A stretch of DNA of 12,252 nt, taken from assembly GCA_016295245.1 (NCBI GenBank), contig JAEDLO010000048.1, positions 1 to 12,252 of the forward strand, read 5' to 3'. Within the stretch, counting starts at the first letter, position 1. Each line of letters starts with the position of its first letter. This document shows, piece after piece, positions 1-8,700 of this stretch. The notes under the pieces are model-generated. The model saw nothing but the letters and a program-made list of their open reading frames with translations, searched no databases and was not told the DNA's origin. Source of the stretch: Bacteroidales bacterium. GTDB taxonomy: Bacteria > Bacteroidota > Bacteroidia > Bacteroidales > UBA932. The position numbers and the translations under genes were made by a program.

Positions 1-1215
1 CATTGCCATACGGAAGTCGAAACCTATTCCACCGGCCTCGAAAGGCGCTGCGAGCCCGGCCATCGCGCTGACATCCTCGGCGATGGTAATGGCGTTGGGG
101 TAAAGTTCGTGGATAAGCAGATTGGCCAGTGCCAGGTAGCTGACGGCATTCTCGTCAACTCCCCGGTCGAAGTAGTAGGCATAGTTGCCGAAGTCCTTGC
201 CCAGACCGTGGTCCCAGTAGAGCATACTGGTCACACCGTCGAAGCGGAAACCGTCCAGATGATATTCCTCCATCCAGTACTTGCAGTTGGACAGCAGGAA
301 GTATTTCACCTCGTCCTTGCCGTAATCGAAGCAGCGCGAGCCCCAGGCCGGGTGGTAACCCTGATGGCCGCCGTAGAAGTAGAGGTCGTCGCGGCCGTCA
401 AAGCGGCTCAGGCCCTCAAGCTCATTGCTCACGGCGTGGGAGTGGACTATGTCCATAATCACGGCTATGCCCTTCGAGTGGGCGTCATCAACCAGGCGCT
501 TGAAGTCCTCCGGGGTGCCGAAGCGCGAACTCAGCGCGAAGAAGGACGAAACCTGGTAGCCGAAGGAGCCGTAGTAAGGGTGCTCCTGGAGAGCCATTAT
601 CTGCAGGACGTCATAGCCCAGGCTCTTGACCTTCGGAAGCACGTTGACGCGGAATTCCTCAAAGGTGGACACCTTCTCCTCTTCCGAGCTCATTCCGATG
701 TGGCATTCGTAAATCATCGGATTGCGGCGCGGACCCGGCCTGCGGGATTTCCACTTGTAGGCCGGAGTGTCCCACACCTGGGCGCTGAAGACCTTGGTCT
801 CCGGGTCCTGGACGACCCTGGTCACATAGGCGGGAATCCTCTCTCCGCCGCCTCCTGCCCATTCCACCCAGAGCTTGTAGAGATCGCCGTGGTGGATGCA
901 AAGGTCCGGGACGCGCAGCTCCCAGTTGCCGTTGCCGACAGGCTTGAACTCATAGGCTTCGGTGCGCTTCCAGTTGTTGAAGTCGCCGATGAGGTATATC
1001 CTGTGGGCGTTCGGGGCCCACTCCCTGATTACCCAGCCGCCGGCGTCGCGGTGGAGAGGATAGTAGAGGTGGTTGTTGATGGACTTGGAGATTCTGTTGC
1101 CGCGTCCGGCTATCTTCTTCTTGTCTGCGAGTATCCTCTCGTGGCGCGCATTTATAGCCTCCTTGAACGGCTCGAGCCACGGGTCAATCTCATAAATCTG
1201 TTTTGTGCTGGTCAT
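1..1215 (-). CDS. glgB: 1,4-alpha-glucan (glycogen) branching enzyme, GH13_8-like, N-terminal 405 residues; 3' end outside window
   Basis: Transfers alpha-1,4-glucan segments to make alpha-1,6 branches during cytoplasmic glycogen synthesis. Seen: 405 codons open to the window edge from ATG 1215. Residues about 60-150 are a CBM48-type domain (REWAPNAHRIYLIGDFNNW). The GH13 barrel follows, with DIVHSH at 255-260, nucleophile D326 in GFRFDGVTSM, and acid/base E380 in TIAEDVSAMAG. These motif variants resemble the animal/fungal branching enzymes (GH13 subfamily 8) more than E. coli GlgB. Family members run to roughly 650-700 residues, so about 270 are missing off the left edge. The start codon overlaps the xseB stop in an ATGA, so translation is probably coupled to xseB and no separate promoter is visible. 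The long plus-strand frame over this gene is an antisense shadow. The family call is secure; the subfamily rests on motif resemblance. Confidence 0.95.
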   Translation of the reverse strand, partial: MTSTKQIYEIDPWLEPFKEAINARHERILADKKKIAGRGNRISKSINNHLYYPLHRDAGGWVIREWAPNAHRIYLIGDFNNWKRTEAYEFKPVGNGNWELRVPDLCIHHGDLYKLWVEWAGGGGERIPAYVTRVVQDPETKVFSAQVWDTPAYKWKSRRPGPRRNPMIYECHIGMSSEEEKVSTFEEFRVNVLPKVKSLGYDVLQIMALQEHPYYGSFGYQVSSFFALSSRFGTPEDFKRLVDDAHSKGIAVIMDIVHSHAVSNELEGLSRFDGRDDLYFYGGHQGYHPAWGSRCFDYGKDEVKYFLLSNCKYWMEEYHLDGFRFDGVTSMLYWDHGLGKDFGNYAYYFDRGVDENAVSYLALANLLIHELYPNAITIAEDVSAMAGLAAPFEAGGIGFDFRMAM

Positions 1216-1397
1216 AACTGTTCGGTTTTTTCTCTCATTGTTCGCAAATAATCGCGGCAAGCCGCTATCAAGCTGTCGGAGCGCTTTATCAGCGCCTCGA
1301 TATCTTCCAGAGCCGTGGACGGGTCCTCCACCTTGAGGGCTATGCGCTCCAGCTCTGCGACCGATTCGTAATAGTCAAATTCTTGATTTTCAATCAT
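1212..1397 (-). CDS. xseB: Exodeoxyribonuclease VII small subunit
   Basis: Small non-catalytic subunit of exonuclease VII; several copies bind the coiled-coil arms of XseA in the cytoplasmic nuclease that degrades single-stranded DNA. Seen: 61 residues from ATG 1397. The motif FDYYESVAELERIALKVED at the N-terminus, followed by a second helix (ALEDIEALIKRSDSLI), is the usual two-helix XseB pattern. A longer open frame runs upstream to 1592, but that part lies inside xseA out of frame and looks unlike any XseB, so the internal ATG is chosen. The start overlaps the xseA stop by 8 bases and the stop overlaps the glgB start by 4. All three genes are therefore likely one translationally coupled transcript. 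Length is slightly below the usual 70-80 residues. Confidence 0.93.
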   Translation of the reverse strand: MIENQEFDYYESVAELERIALKVEDPSTALEDIEALIKRSDSLIAACRDYLRTMREKTEQL

Positions 1398-2508
1398 TTG
1401 TCTTAATTTCAAAAACACTTGCACGCAACTCCCCGTCCGAGAAGACCACCCGCAGCTCATCCCCCGGGGCGAAGGCAGATGCGCTCTTGCGCACCACCGT
1501 GTCCGCGCCGGTAATGAGGGCGTAGCCGCGGGAAAGGACATTGCGCGGGTCTGCCGCGCGTATCCTTGCGCCCAGGGCGTCGAGGCGTGCATCCATAGCC
1601 GAAAGACGCGACAAGAAAGCCGTGCGCAGACGAGTGCTGAAGGAGCTTATCCTCTCGTCTTCGGCGGCATACGCGTCAATAAAGAGATCCGCAAGCGCCG
1701 TTGGCGTCTTGACGGCACAGTAAGCAACCATATCCGCCACGTGGTTGTCGCGCTCGTGGCCTATTGCAGTGAAGACCGGAACGGGACAGGTAGCGATGGC
1801 AAGACACATTCCGTAATCGTCGAAGCAGGCGAGGTCGAGGGCGCTGCCGCCTCCGCGCAGTATCAGAACCGCATCGAAGGGATTCGCGGCGCACTGCACG
1901 TCCTGAAGGGCATCTGTGATACTCTGGGGCGCATTTTCACCCTGCATCGTCGCCTCGAAGAGGGTGACGCTGAAGCGGAAGCCGTAGGGGTTGCCTTCCA
2001 GATGGCGGCAGAAGTCGCCGTAGCCGGCGGCACTCGCTGCAGAGATGACCGCAAGGCGGTATGGCAGCGCAGCGGCCTCAAGCCCCTTCTGGGCATCCAT
2101 CAGGCCATCCCCGGAGAGCCTTTCGATGGTGCGGCGCTTCTCGAGTTCGGCGGCGCCGAGGGTGAATTGCGGCTCGATTTCGTCAATGCTCAAGCTGAAG
2201 CCGTAAAGCTCGCTGTAGGACGGCTGCACCCGCGCCAGAATCTCCATCCCGGCGGCCAGGGAGCCTCCCGTGGCCTCGCGGAAATAGGCTGCAAGCGGGA
2301 GGTAACGGCTGCGCCAGATGACGGCCTTCGCCTTTGCGAGCACCCGGCCCCCTTGATTCTGGCACAAGTCGATATAGCAGTGTCCGTTGGCCTTGACCTG
2401 GACCGAAGCGATTTCGGCCCGGACCCAAAGCCTCTGAGGGAACAAGTCCTCGACCCCTTCCTTCATCAGGAGCTGCAACTCCAGCAAATCGATCACGTCA
2501 GTGTTCAT
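1390..2508 (-). CDS. xseA: Exodeoxyribonuclease VII large subunit
   Basis: Catalytic subunit of exonuclease VII, which cuts single-stranded DNA from both ends into oligonucleotides for repair. Seen: 372 residues. An N-terminal OB-fold (about 5-105, WVRAEIASVQVKANGHCYIDL) precedes the catalytic domain, which has RGGGSALDL at 218-226 and GHERD at 250-254. After TPTALADLF (269-276) comes a helical stretch of only about 40-45 residues (280-320), then the conserved C-terminal DPRNVLSRGYALI at 320-332 and a small beta domain. E. coli XseA is 456 residues, and most of the difference is in this coiled-coil arm. The gene is first in the xseA-xseB-glgB operon and divergent from ysxC. Its start sits only 6 bases after a -7-like box. 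Identity is clear from the two catalytic motifs and the XseB neighbour. Confidence 0.95.
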   Translation of the reverse strand: MNTDVIDLLELQLLMKEGVEDLFPQRLWVRAEIASVQVKANGHCYIDLCQNQGGRVLAKAKAVIWRSRYLPLAAYFREATGGSLAAGMEILARVQPSYSELYGFSLSIDEIEPQFTLGAAELEKRRTIERLSGDGLMDAQKGLEAAALPYRLAVISAASAAGYGDFCRHLEGNPYGFRFSVTLFEATMQGENAPQSITDALQDVQCAANPFDAVLILRGGGSALDLACFDDYGMCLAIATCPVPVFTAIGHERDNHVADMVAYCAVKTPTALADLFIDAYAAEDERISSFSTRLRTAFLSRLSAMDARLDALGARIRAADPRNVLSRGYALITGADTVVRKSASAFAPGDELRVVFSDGELRASVFEIKTND

Positions 2509-2514
2509 TCTTTA

Positions 2515-2522
2515 CAAAAATA
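2515..2522 (-). promoter_or_regulatory. Candidate -7 box for xseA operon
   Basis: The minus strand reads TATTTTTG, a match to the Bacteroidota TAnnTTTG -7 element. No TTTG lies at the expected 19-21 base spacing; the nearest (complement of 2536-2539) is only 13 bases away. The surrounding sequence is A/T-rich, so a chance match is possible. If used, transcription would start within a few bases of the xseA ATG at 2508, giving a leaderless or near-leaderless mRNA. Confidence 0.4.
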
Positions 2523-2547
2523 AGAAAAAAAACAACAAAAGAATTGC

Positions 2548-2555
2548 TATCTTTG
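2548..2555 (+). promoter_or_regulatory. Candidate -7 box for ysxC operon
   Basis: TATCTTTG matches the Bacteroidota TAnnTTTG -7 element and lies 25 bases before the ysxC ATG at 2581. The upstream region is an A-rich tract without a clear TTTG -33 element, so the assignment rests on the -7 box and its position in the divergent xseA/ysxC gap. Confidence 0.55.
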
Positions 2556-2580
2556 CCCAGATTTTAAGTTAGTACGTATT

Positions 2581-3177
2581 ATGAAAATCTCCGAGGCCAA
2601 GTTTGCCGGTAGCAGTACAAGGGTTTCGATGAAGCCGAAGAGACTTTTGCCCGAGTTCGCCTTCATCGGAAGGTCAAATGTAGGAAAATCATCGCTGATC
2701 AATATGCTCTGCAACAACAACAAGCTCGCGATGACATCTTCGACTCCGGGCAAGACCAAGGTGGTCAACCACTTCCTTATCAACGACAGTTGGTATCTGG
2801 TGGACCTGCCGGGTTATGGCTACGCCAAGATGAACCAGAAAGGGCGGGAAGAGCTCTCGACGGTGATTAACGACTATATCCTCGGTTCGTCAGAGCTGAT
2901 GATGCTCTTCGTGCTCATAGACTCAAGGCACGACATCGGAAAGATCGACAGGGATTTCCTCGCCCGCCTGGGTGAAAACGGCATTCCCTTCGCGATAATT
3001 ATGACAAAATGCGACAAGCAGGGCCCTAATGTACTGGCGGCCCAGCTTGAAAAGGACAAGGCCATACTGCTCGAGCAGTGGGAGGAGCTCCCGCCGATTC
3101 TCTGCAGTTCATCCAAGTCCGGCAGCGGAAAGAACGAGATCCTCGAATATATCGAGTCAATATTGAACACCCAATAA
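2581..3177 (+). CDS. ysxC: Ribosome biogenesis GTP-binding protein YsxC/EngB
   Basis: Circularly simple TrmE-Era-type GTPase needed for late assembly of the large ribosomal subunit; cytoplasmic. Seen: 198 residues, the usual family length. Motifs in order: P-loop GRSNVGKSS at 30-38, TPGKTK at 55-60 (switch I), DLPGYGYA at 75-82 (switch II), TKCDK at 142-146 (base recognition) and SSSKSG at 176-181. The DLPGYGYAK variant is diagnostic for EngB/YsxC against other Era-like GTPases. First gene of the plus-strand run with prs, a small membrane protein and der; prs starts 19 bases after its stop. A -7-like box lies 25 bases upstream. Confidence 0.97.
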   Translation: MKISEAKFAGSSTRVSMKPKRLLPEFAFIGRSNVGKSSLINMLCNNNKLAMTSSTPGKTKVVNHFLINDSWYLVDLPGYGYAKMNQKGREELSTVINDYILGSSELMMLFVLIDSRHDIGKIDRDFLARLGENGIPFAIIMTKCDKQGPNVLAAQLEKDKAILLEQWEELPPILCSSSKSGSGKNEILEYIESILNTQ

Positions 3178-3196
3178 CTCACAAATCATTCAAGAT

Positions 3197-4168
3197 ATGT
3201 ATCATTCCCACAGAATGGAACTCTTCGCGTGCAGGGCATCGGAGGACTTCGCACACAAGGTGATCAGCCATCTCAACGCACTCACTCCGGACAACGACAA
3301 TCCGCTTCATCTGGGCGAGCTCGTGACCACTCCTTTCAGCGACGGTGAGTTTCAGCCTCAGTTTGAAGAAAGCGTCAGGGGCGCTACCGTATTCATTCTT
3401 CAGTCGACCATCCCTCCTGCAGACAACCTGATGGAGCTCCTGCTCGCCATCGATGCTGCCAAGAGGGCTTCTGCCGACAAGGTTATCGCCGTGATGCCGT
3501 ACTTTGGCTGGGCGCGCCAGGACCGTAAGGACCGCCCGAGAGTGGCCATCGGCGCAAAGCTCGTCGCCAACCTTCTGCGCGCGGCGGGAGCAGACCGTGT
3601 GATGACCTGCGACCTGCACGCCGACCAGATTCAGGGCTTCTTCGACATCCCTGTGGACCATATCTACGCCAGCAAGGTCTTCATCCCATATATCCTCAAC
3701 AGGAACTTCGAGAACCTGGCCATCGCCGCTCCGGATATGGGCGGCGCCAAGAGGGCAAACTCTTACGCCAAGGCTCTCCAGACGCCCGTAATCATCTGCC
3801 ACAAGACCAGGGAGAGGGCCAACGTCGTCGGCTCAATCACCGCCATCGGTGACGTTGAGGGCAAGAATGTCATCATAGTTGACGATATGATTGACACCGC
3901 AGGCACCCTCTGTATGGCTGCCAAGGTCCTCAAGGACAAGGGCGCCCAAAGCGTAAGAGCCTGCGCAACCCACGGACTGCTCTCGGGTTCGGCCATCAGC
4001 CGCATCCACGATTCACAGCTCGAGGAGGTCTTCATCACCGACTCCATCCCTCATCCTGAGCTTGCGAACGACCCGAAAATCCGCATCGTTTCGATGACCG
4101 AGGTCTTCGCCAAGATCATCCACAAAGTCTATAACTACGAGTCGATCAGCAGCGACTTCATTTTCTAA
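3197..4168 (+). CDS. prs: Ribose-phosphate pyrophosphokinase (PRPP synthetase)
   Basis: Makes 5-phosphoribosyl 1-pyrophosphate from ribose 5-phosphate and ATP, feeding purine, pyrimidine, histidine, tryptophan and NAD synthesis in the cytoplasm. Seen: 323 residues. GWARQDRK at 104-111 is the ATP-binding loop region, DLHADQIQGFF at 139-149 the metal/ribose-phosphate region, and IIVDDMIDTAGT at 226-237 the PRPP-binding motif. The start at 3197 gives MYHSHRMELF; a second in-frame ATG at 3215 gives 317 residues and a start just before the first conserved strand, so either is possible. It lies between ysxC and a small membrane protein gene 9 bases downstream, consistent with one transcript. Identity is secure. 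Confidence 0.97.
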   Translation: MYHSHRMELFACRASEDFAHKVISHLNALTPDNDNPLHLGELVTTPFSDGEFQPQFEESVRGATVFILQSTIPPADNLMELLLAIDAAKRASADKVIAVMPYFGWARQDRKDRPRVAIGAKLVANLLRAAGADRVMTCDLHADQIQGFFDIPVDHIYASKVFIPYILNRNFENLAIAAPDMGGAKRANSYAKALQTPVIICHKTRERANVVGSITAIGDVEGKNVIIVDDMIDTAGTLCMAAKVLKDKGAQSVRACATHGLLSGSAISRIHDSQLEEVFITDSIPHPELANDPKIRIVSMTEVFAKIIHKVYNYESISSDFIF

Positions 4169-4177
4169 GATAACGCG

Positions 4178-4435
4178 ATGAAACTGTTCCTTGCAACCCT
4201 GGCGCTTGTCGCCCTGTGCGTCTTCGCTCTGTGCTTCAACATCATCTTCAGGAAGAAAGAGTTTCCCAAGTATGATGTCGGCTCCAATGAGGAGATGCAG
4301 AAGAGGGGCATACGCTGCTACAAGGACGTTGACGCGGAAATCCACAACAAAGCCTGTCGGGGCGATTTCTCCGAAGCCTGCAAGGACTGCGGACTGAAAT
4401 CGACCCCGGAAGCTTCTAAAAAAGTCAATATATGA
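4178..4435 (+). CDS. Small membrane-anchored cysteine-rich protein, function unknown
   Basis: Not assigned to a named family with confidence. Seen: 85 residues. One hydrophobic helix lies at about 3-24, followed by RKK (25-27), so the positive-inside rule puts the C-terminal part in the cytoplasm. The soluble tail has four cysteines at C47, C60, C68 and C71 (last pair CKDC), suggesting a metal or Fe-S site. Short TM proteins with a cysteine tail include NqrM (DUF539), which helps load iron into Na+-NQR; the layout is similar but the spacing differs, so this is only an analogy. Reality as a gene is supported by its position: it starts 9 bases after prs and its stop overlaps the der start in ATGA. 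A second frame at 4191-4397 is a shadow. Confidence 0.8.
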   Translation: MKLFLATLALVALCVFALCFNIIFRKKEFPKYDVGSNEEMQKRGIRCYKDVDAEIHNKACRGDFSEACKDCGLKSTPEASKKVNI

Positions 4436-5739
4436 GTTTGGTAGCAATAGTCGGCAGGCCTAATGTCGGCAAATCAACCCTCTTCAATCGCCTCGTTGGA
4501 ATGAGGCAGGCAATCGTCGACGATGTCGCCGGCGTTACCCGCGACCGCCATTATGGCCGCTGCGACTGGTGCGGGCGTGAATTTTCGGTAGTGGACACCG
4601 GCGGCTACACCACCAACTCCGACGACGTCTTCGAGTCGGCCATCCGCTCCCAGGTGCAGATAGCCATCGACGAGGCCGACCTCATCCTCTTTATGGTCGA
4701 GGCCGCCACCGGCATAACCGATTACGACGCCGACATAGCCGACATTCTGCGCCGCACGCGCAAGCCGGTGGTCCTCTGCGTCAACAAGGTCGATTCCGGA
4801 GAAAAGATGTTCGACACCTACCAGTTCTATTCGCTGGGACTGGGAGAGATTTACAGCATATCGGCAGCCAACGGAAGCGGCACCGGCGACCTGCTTGACG
4901 CGGTTGTGGCCGCTCTTCCGGAGGATGAGCCCCAGGAAGACGCCTATGCCGGGCTGCCGCGATACACCATCGTGGGCAAGCCTAACGTGGGCAAGTCTTC
5001 GATGACCAACGCCCTGCTCGGCCAGGAGAGGAACATCGTCACTCCGGTTGCCGGAACCACCCGCGACTCCATCGAGTCGCACTACAACAAGTTCGGCCAC
5101 GAGTTCATGCTCGTCGACACCGCCGGCATCAGGCGCAAGGCCAAGGTCCACGAGGACCTGGAGTTCTATTCGGTGATGCGCTCCATCCGCGCCATAGAGC
5201 ACTCCGACGTCTGCATCCTTATGATAGACGCTACCCAGGGCATGGAAGCCCAGGATATGAACATCTTCAACCTGATTGCCAAGAACAGGAAGGGCTGCGT
5301 GATAGTCGTGAACAAGTGGGACCTCTTCGAGAAGGACTCAAACACTATGAAAGAGTACATCGAGGGCCTCAAGGCAAGAATCGCCCCTTTCAACGACATC
5401 CCTATCATCTTCACTTCCGTCCTCAACATGCAGCGCATCCAGGACGTACTCAATGCGGCAAATGAAGTCTATGCGAACTATTCTCAGAAGATTCCTACCG
5501 CAAGGCTCAACGAGACCCTCCTCCCTATCATCGAGGAGACGCCTCCGCCTGCCTGGAAGGGCAAGTACGTGAAGATCAAGTACGTCACCCAGCTCCCTAC
5601 GAAGTTCCCTTCCTTCGCCTTCTTCTGCAATCTCCCGCAGTACATCAAGGACCCGTACAAGCGCTTCCTCGAGAACCAGCTCAGAAAGAACTTCAACCTC
5701 AAGGGCTGTCCCGTACAGATTTTCTGCCGCCAGAAATAA
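4432..5739 (+). CDS. der: Ribosome biogenesis GTPase Der (EngA)
   Basis: Essential GTPase with two tandem G domains, acting in 50S subunit maturation. Seen: 435 residues, the normal family length. G domain 1 has GRPNVGKST at 8-16, a DTGGY switch II and NKVD at 118-121. G domain 2 has GKPNVGKSS at 182-190, DTAGIRRK switch II and NKWD at 294-297. The C-terminal KH-like domain begins around 355 and includes the conserved PPPAWKGKYVKIKYVTQ segment. The ATG overlaps the stop of the small cysteine-rich protein, implying translational coupling. It converges on the histidine kinase gene with 6 bases between the stops and no convincing terminator. With ysxC this gives two ribosome-assembly GTPases in one run. 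Confidence 0.98.
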   Translation: MSLVAIVGRPNVGKSTLFNRLVGMRQAIVDDVAGVTRDRHYGRCDWCGREFSVVDTGGYTTNSDDVFESAIRSQVQIAIDEADLILFMVEAATGITDYDADIADILRRTRKPVVLCVNKVDSGEKMFDTYQFYSLGLGEIYSISAANGSGTGDLLDAVVAALPEDEPQEDAYAGLPRYTIVGKPNVGKSSMTNALLGQERNIVTPVAGTTRDSIESHYNKFGHEFMLVDTAGIRRKAKVHEDLEFYSVMRSIRAIEHSDVCILMIDATQGMEAQDMNIFNLIAKNRKGCVIVVNKWDLFEKDSNTMKEYIEGLKARIAPFNDIPIIFTSVLNMQRIQDVLNAANEVYANYSQKIPTARLNETLLPIIEETPPPAWKGKYVKIKYVTQLPTKFPSFAFFCNLPQYIKDPYKRFLENQLRKNFNLKGCPVQIFCRQK

Positions 5740-5745
5740 GACCGG

Positions 5746-8700
5746 CTATTTCGGATATTTGATGGTGAAGCACGCTCCTTTCAGGCTGAAGGAGCGGCTG
5801 TAGGCTATCGTGGCCGAGCAGCGTTCAAGCACGCTGCGGCTGATGGCCAGGCCGAGGCCCGATCCGCCGCTCTTGGTGGTGAAGTTCGGCGTGAAGAGTT
5901 TTCCCACATTCTCGTCCGACACTCCCGGACCGTTGTCCTCGAAGACGATGTCGTAATAGCCGTCTTCGACCGCATTGCGCAGGGAGATGACTATGTGTCC
6001 GTCAGGCGCATCGCCCACTGCCTGTACGGCATTGCTGATAAGGTTGACGAACACACGCGTGAGCTGAGGCTTCGGACCCACAGCGAGTGCATCAGAAAAG
6101 CCGAAGTAGTCGAACTTGATGTTGTCCCTGTTGTCAAACATAGCAATTTCCTCCCGCAGCATACGGTCAAGATCGAGTTCAGTCGAATCTTGGGTATAGA
6201 GTTTGGCGAAGGTCGAGAAGTCGTTGGCCGTCTCGGTGAGGATGTCTATATGGTCGAGGAAGACCTTTGAGGCCTCGTCGAAGAGATTCTGCCAGGCAGG
6301 GTCACCCTTCTGTTTGAGGCGGATGATCCTCTGAAGCTGAAGCTTCATCGGGGTGAGAGGGTTCTTGATCTCGTGGGCCACCTGGCGGGCCATTCCGCTC
6401 CAGGCCTTGTCACGCTCGGCCTGGGCAAGCTTGCGGGTGTTTTCCGAAAGTTCGGTAACCATCAGGTTATATGAATCCACCAGGGAGGAGATTTCGTCCT
6501 TTCGGTCATAGCGTATGTACTCGAGCGAGTCGAGGTCGGCGTGGCTCATCTTAACGGACATCTCGCTCAGAGGCTTGAAGAGCCTGTCAACCACTGCGGC
6601 GACGGTGAAGAGCGCGGCCATCAGAAGCAGCAGGAAGATGGAGATGACCGTGGCGGAGTGGATGATGGCGTCATTCTCAAAGTCGTAGTTCTCTTCGGTG
6701 TAAGGAGATGAGACTATTGCTATCACATTGCCGCTCTGGCCGATAATCGGCGCATAGAGGCAGTGGATGAGCTTGCCTTCAACCTTCTCCTTCTGGATAT
6801 GGAAACGGGCATTCCTGTACATTATGTTGTCATAGGCCTCCCCGTCCATTCGAGGGGAGAGCATATTGCGGTCGAAGAGCACAGGCGTCGTGGACATATA
6901 TATCAGACCTTCAGGAGAGTACAGTGTCAGGTCGGAAGACGTGTTGGTTCCCACCCTGGCGACAAGGGACCGGGCCTGACGGAAATCTATCTGGTCAAAG
7001 CTGCTGTAGTCCCTCATTCCCGCATTCATCATCTTGGAAATCGCGCCTATCTTGTCGAACATCACGTCCCTGAGGTTGGCCTCGTTGCGGTTGTAGACGA
7101 ACAGCACGCTGACTGCCGTCATCGTCAGAAGAATCAGGGTCAGGGACAAAAGCAGCACTCCGATTATCCTGTTCTTGAAGTAGCTGCGCTTGAGGACATT
7201 GCGGTTTCTGCCCCTGAAGGTCAGGATGGAGAGTATCAGGAAGGCGAGGATGGCGACGGAGATGAGTTCGATCACATAGTTGATGTCGTTGATCTTCTTG
7301 CGCGTGATGAGTACGGCCTCATCCTCGGTGATGACGTTGACAAAGTGGGTGTAGCCGTCCATACGGATGACGCTGCCCCGGGAGGCGTAGGCCTGGACAT
7401 ACTTCTCGTCATTGAGCAGGGTCGGGTAAGCGTAGTTGCCGCTGCAGCTTTTGAGCTTGCGCCCCTCATAGCGGGCATAGCTGTAGCCCTCCGGCAGGTT
7501 GAAGCCCCTTCCCGTCCCGTGGCCGAAAATGCGCCCGTAGCCCCTGTCTTCGCCGGTCTGACGCCTGTCGATGCGCAGCAGGAGGCGGTTTATGATTTCC
7601 TCCGACGGGTCAAGATACTGAAAGACGCCTATGTAGTAGGATGCGTCCGTGCCGAGGTCCACATAGAGGAAGTGGGAGCCCTCGGATATCGGGATACCGC
7701 CGCCTACCAGAGAGGCGAACTGGGCATTCCGGTCCGAAATCGGCCAGGAGCCGTTCAGGACATAGACGCTTATCGAATACTGCCTGTCAAGGCGGGGCAG
7801 GTAGAGGTCCGTGATACGGCTTCGCACTGATGAGCCGTTGTTGTCCAGGGAAACCAGCGCCGCGATGACGGAATCGTCCGCAATCTGCTGCTCCACCGAG
7901 CGCAGGAGCATCTCGAAGTTGATGTCCCTGTCAAGGGCAAGCCTGTTGGACCACACCTCGGTGCGGTTCCTTTCCCGCTCGAAACCCAAGGAGCCGGACA
8001 CGGCCACCATATAACCGGACACTATGATCGAATAGATTACCCTGAACACTCTCTGCGACGGGTTGATTGCCCTCCTGCCGCCTGAAAGCAGGGGCACGAA
8101 AGCAAGCAGCAGAGGCACTGAGGAGAGCATCAGGATGTATGAAAGGTAGATTGCGACGCTATAGAGGCTCAAATCCGAGAACTTGTAGAGTTCCAGGGTC
8201 AGACCCGAGTTGCGGATGATGCTTGTGAGCGAGAAGTGGGTATAGACCAGTATCAGGCAGGAAAGCAGGATTGCCGCGACGCAGAAAAGGCCCCGGCGTG
8301 ATGCCTTGAGCGTTTCGGCTATCCGGCGTCGCATCATATAGGTCAGATAGGCGACGACGAAAATCAGCAGGTTGAGCAGGAACACGGCTCCAAGAGAGTA
8401 GAGCAGGTCACTGCCCGCATAGAGCATAGGCGAGAAGACGGAGTACTGATTCTGGATGGTCCGGCCCCACAAATAAAGCGAGACGGTGGCGACGAGGGCT
8501 GTCGCAAGGCTGAGCCGGAAACGCCTGAAACTGCGCTCACCCCACAGGTACAGTCCTGCGGCGGCAAGCACCAGCAGGAAGCTCACCCATACGAGCGAAG
8601 GGTTCACCTCCATCCCCAGGGATTCGCGGGCAAGCTTGAAAAGCGGCTTACCGTCCACTTCCACAGCCTCTCCCCCACTGTAGTCGAGCGGCATCACGCT

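Noticed and set aside
109..1251. Long plus-strand open frame of 380 codons
   Set aside because: It is antisense to glgB, which has clear catalytic motifs on the minus strand; the translated product has low-complexity Val/Ala-rich composition and no recognisable domain. GC-rich codon use leaves few antisense stops.
1398..1592. N-terminal extension of xseB
   Set aside because: The extra 65 residues come from the alternate frame of xseA, resemble no XseB, and the internal ATG gives the conserved N-terminus.
1741..2523. Plus-strand open frame of 260 codons over xseA
   Set aside because: Antisense to a conserved gene with intact catalytic motifs; no recognisable product.
4474..5202. Minus-strand open frame of 242 codons over der
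   Set aside because: Shadow of the two G domains of der; Val/Gly/Asp-rich with no family resemblance. The same applies to 3179-3802 over prs and 11202-11720 over umuC.
5733..5752. GAAATA/TATTTC inverted repeat between the der and kinase stops, as a bidirectional terminator
   Set aside because: Only six A/T-rich pairs with an 8-base loop and no U tract on either side; too weak to call.
6763..7830. Plus-strand open frame of 355 codons inside the kinase gene
   Set aside because: Antisense shadow of the kinase sensor region; no domain, no promoter, and composition typical of reversed coding sequence.
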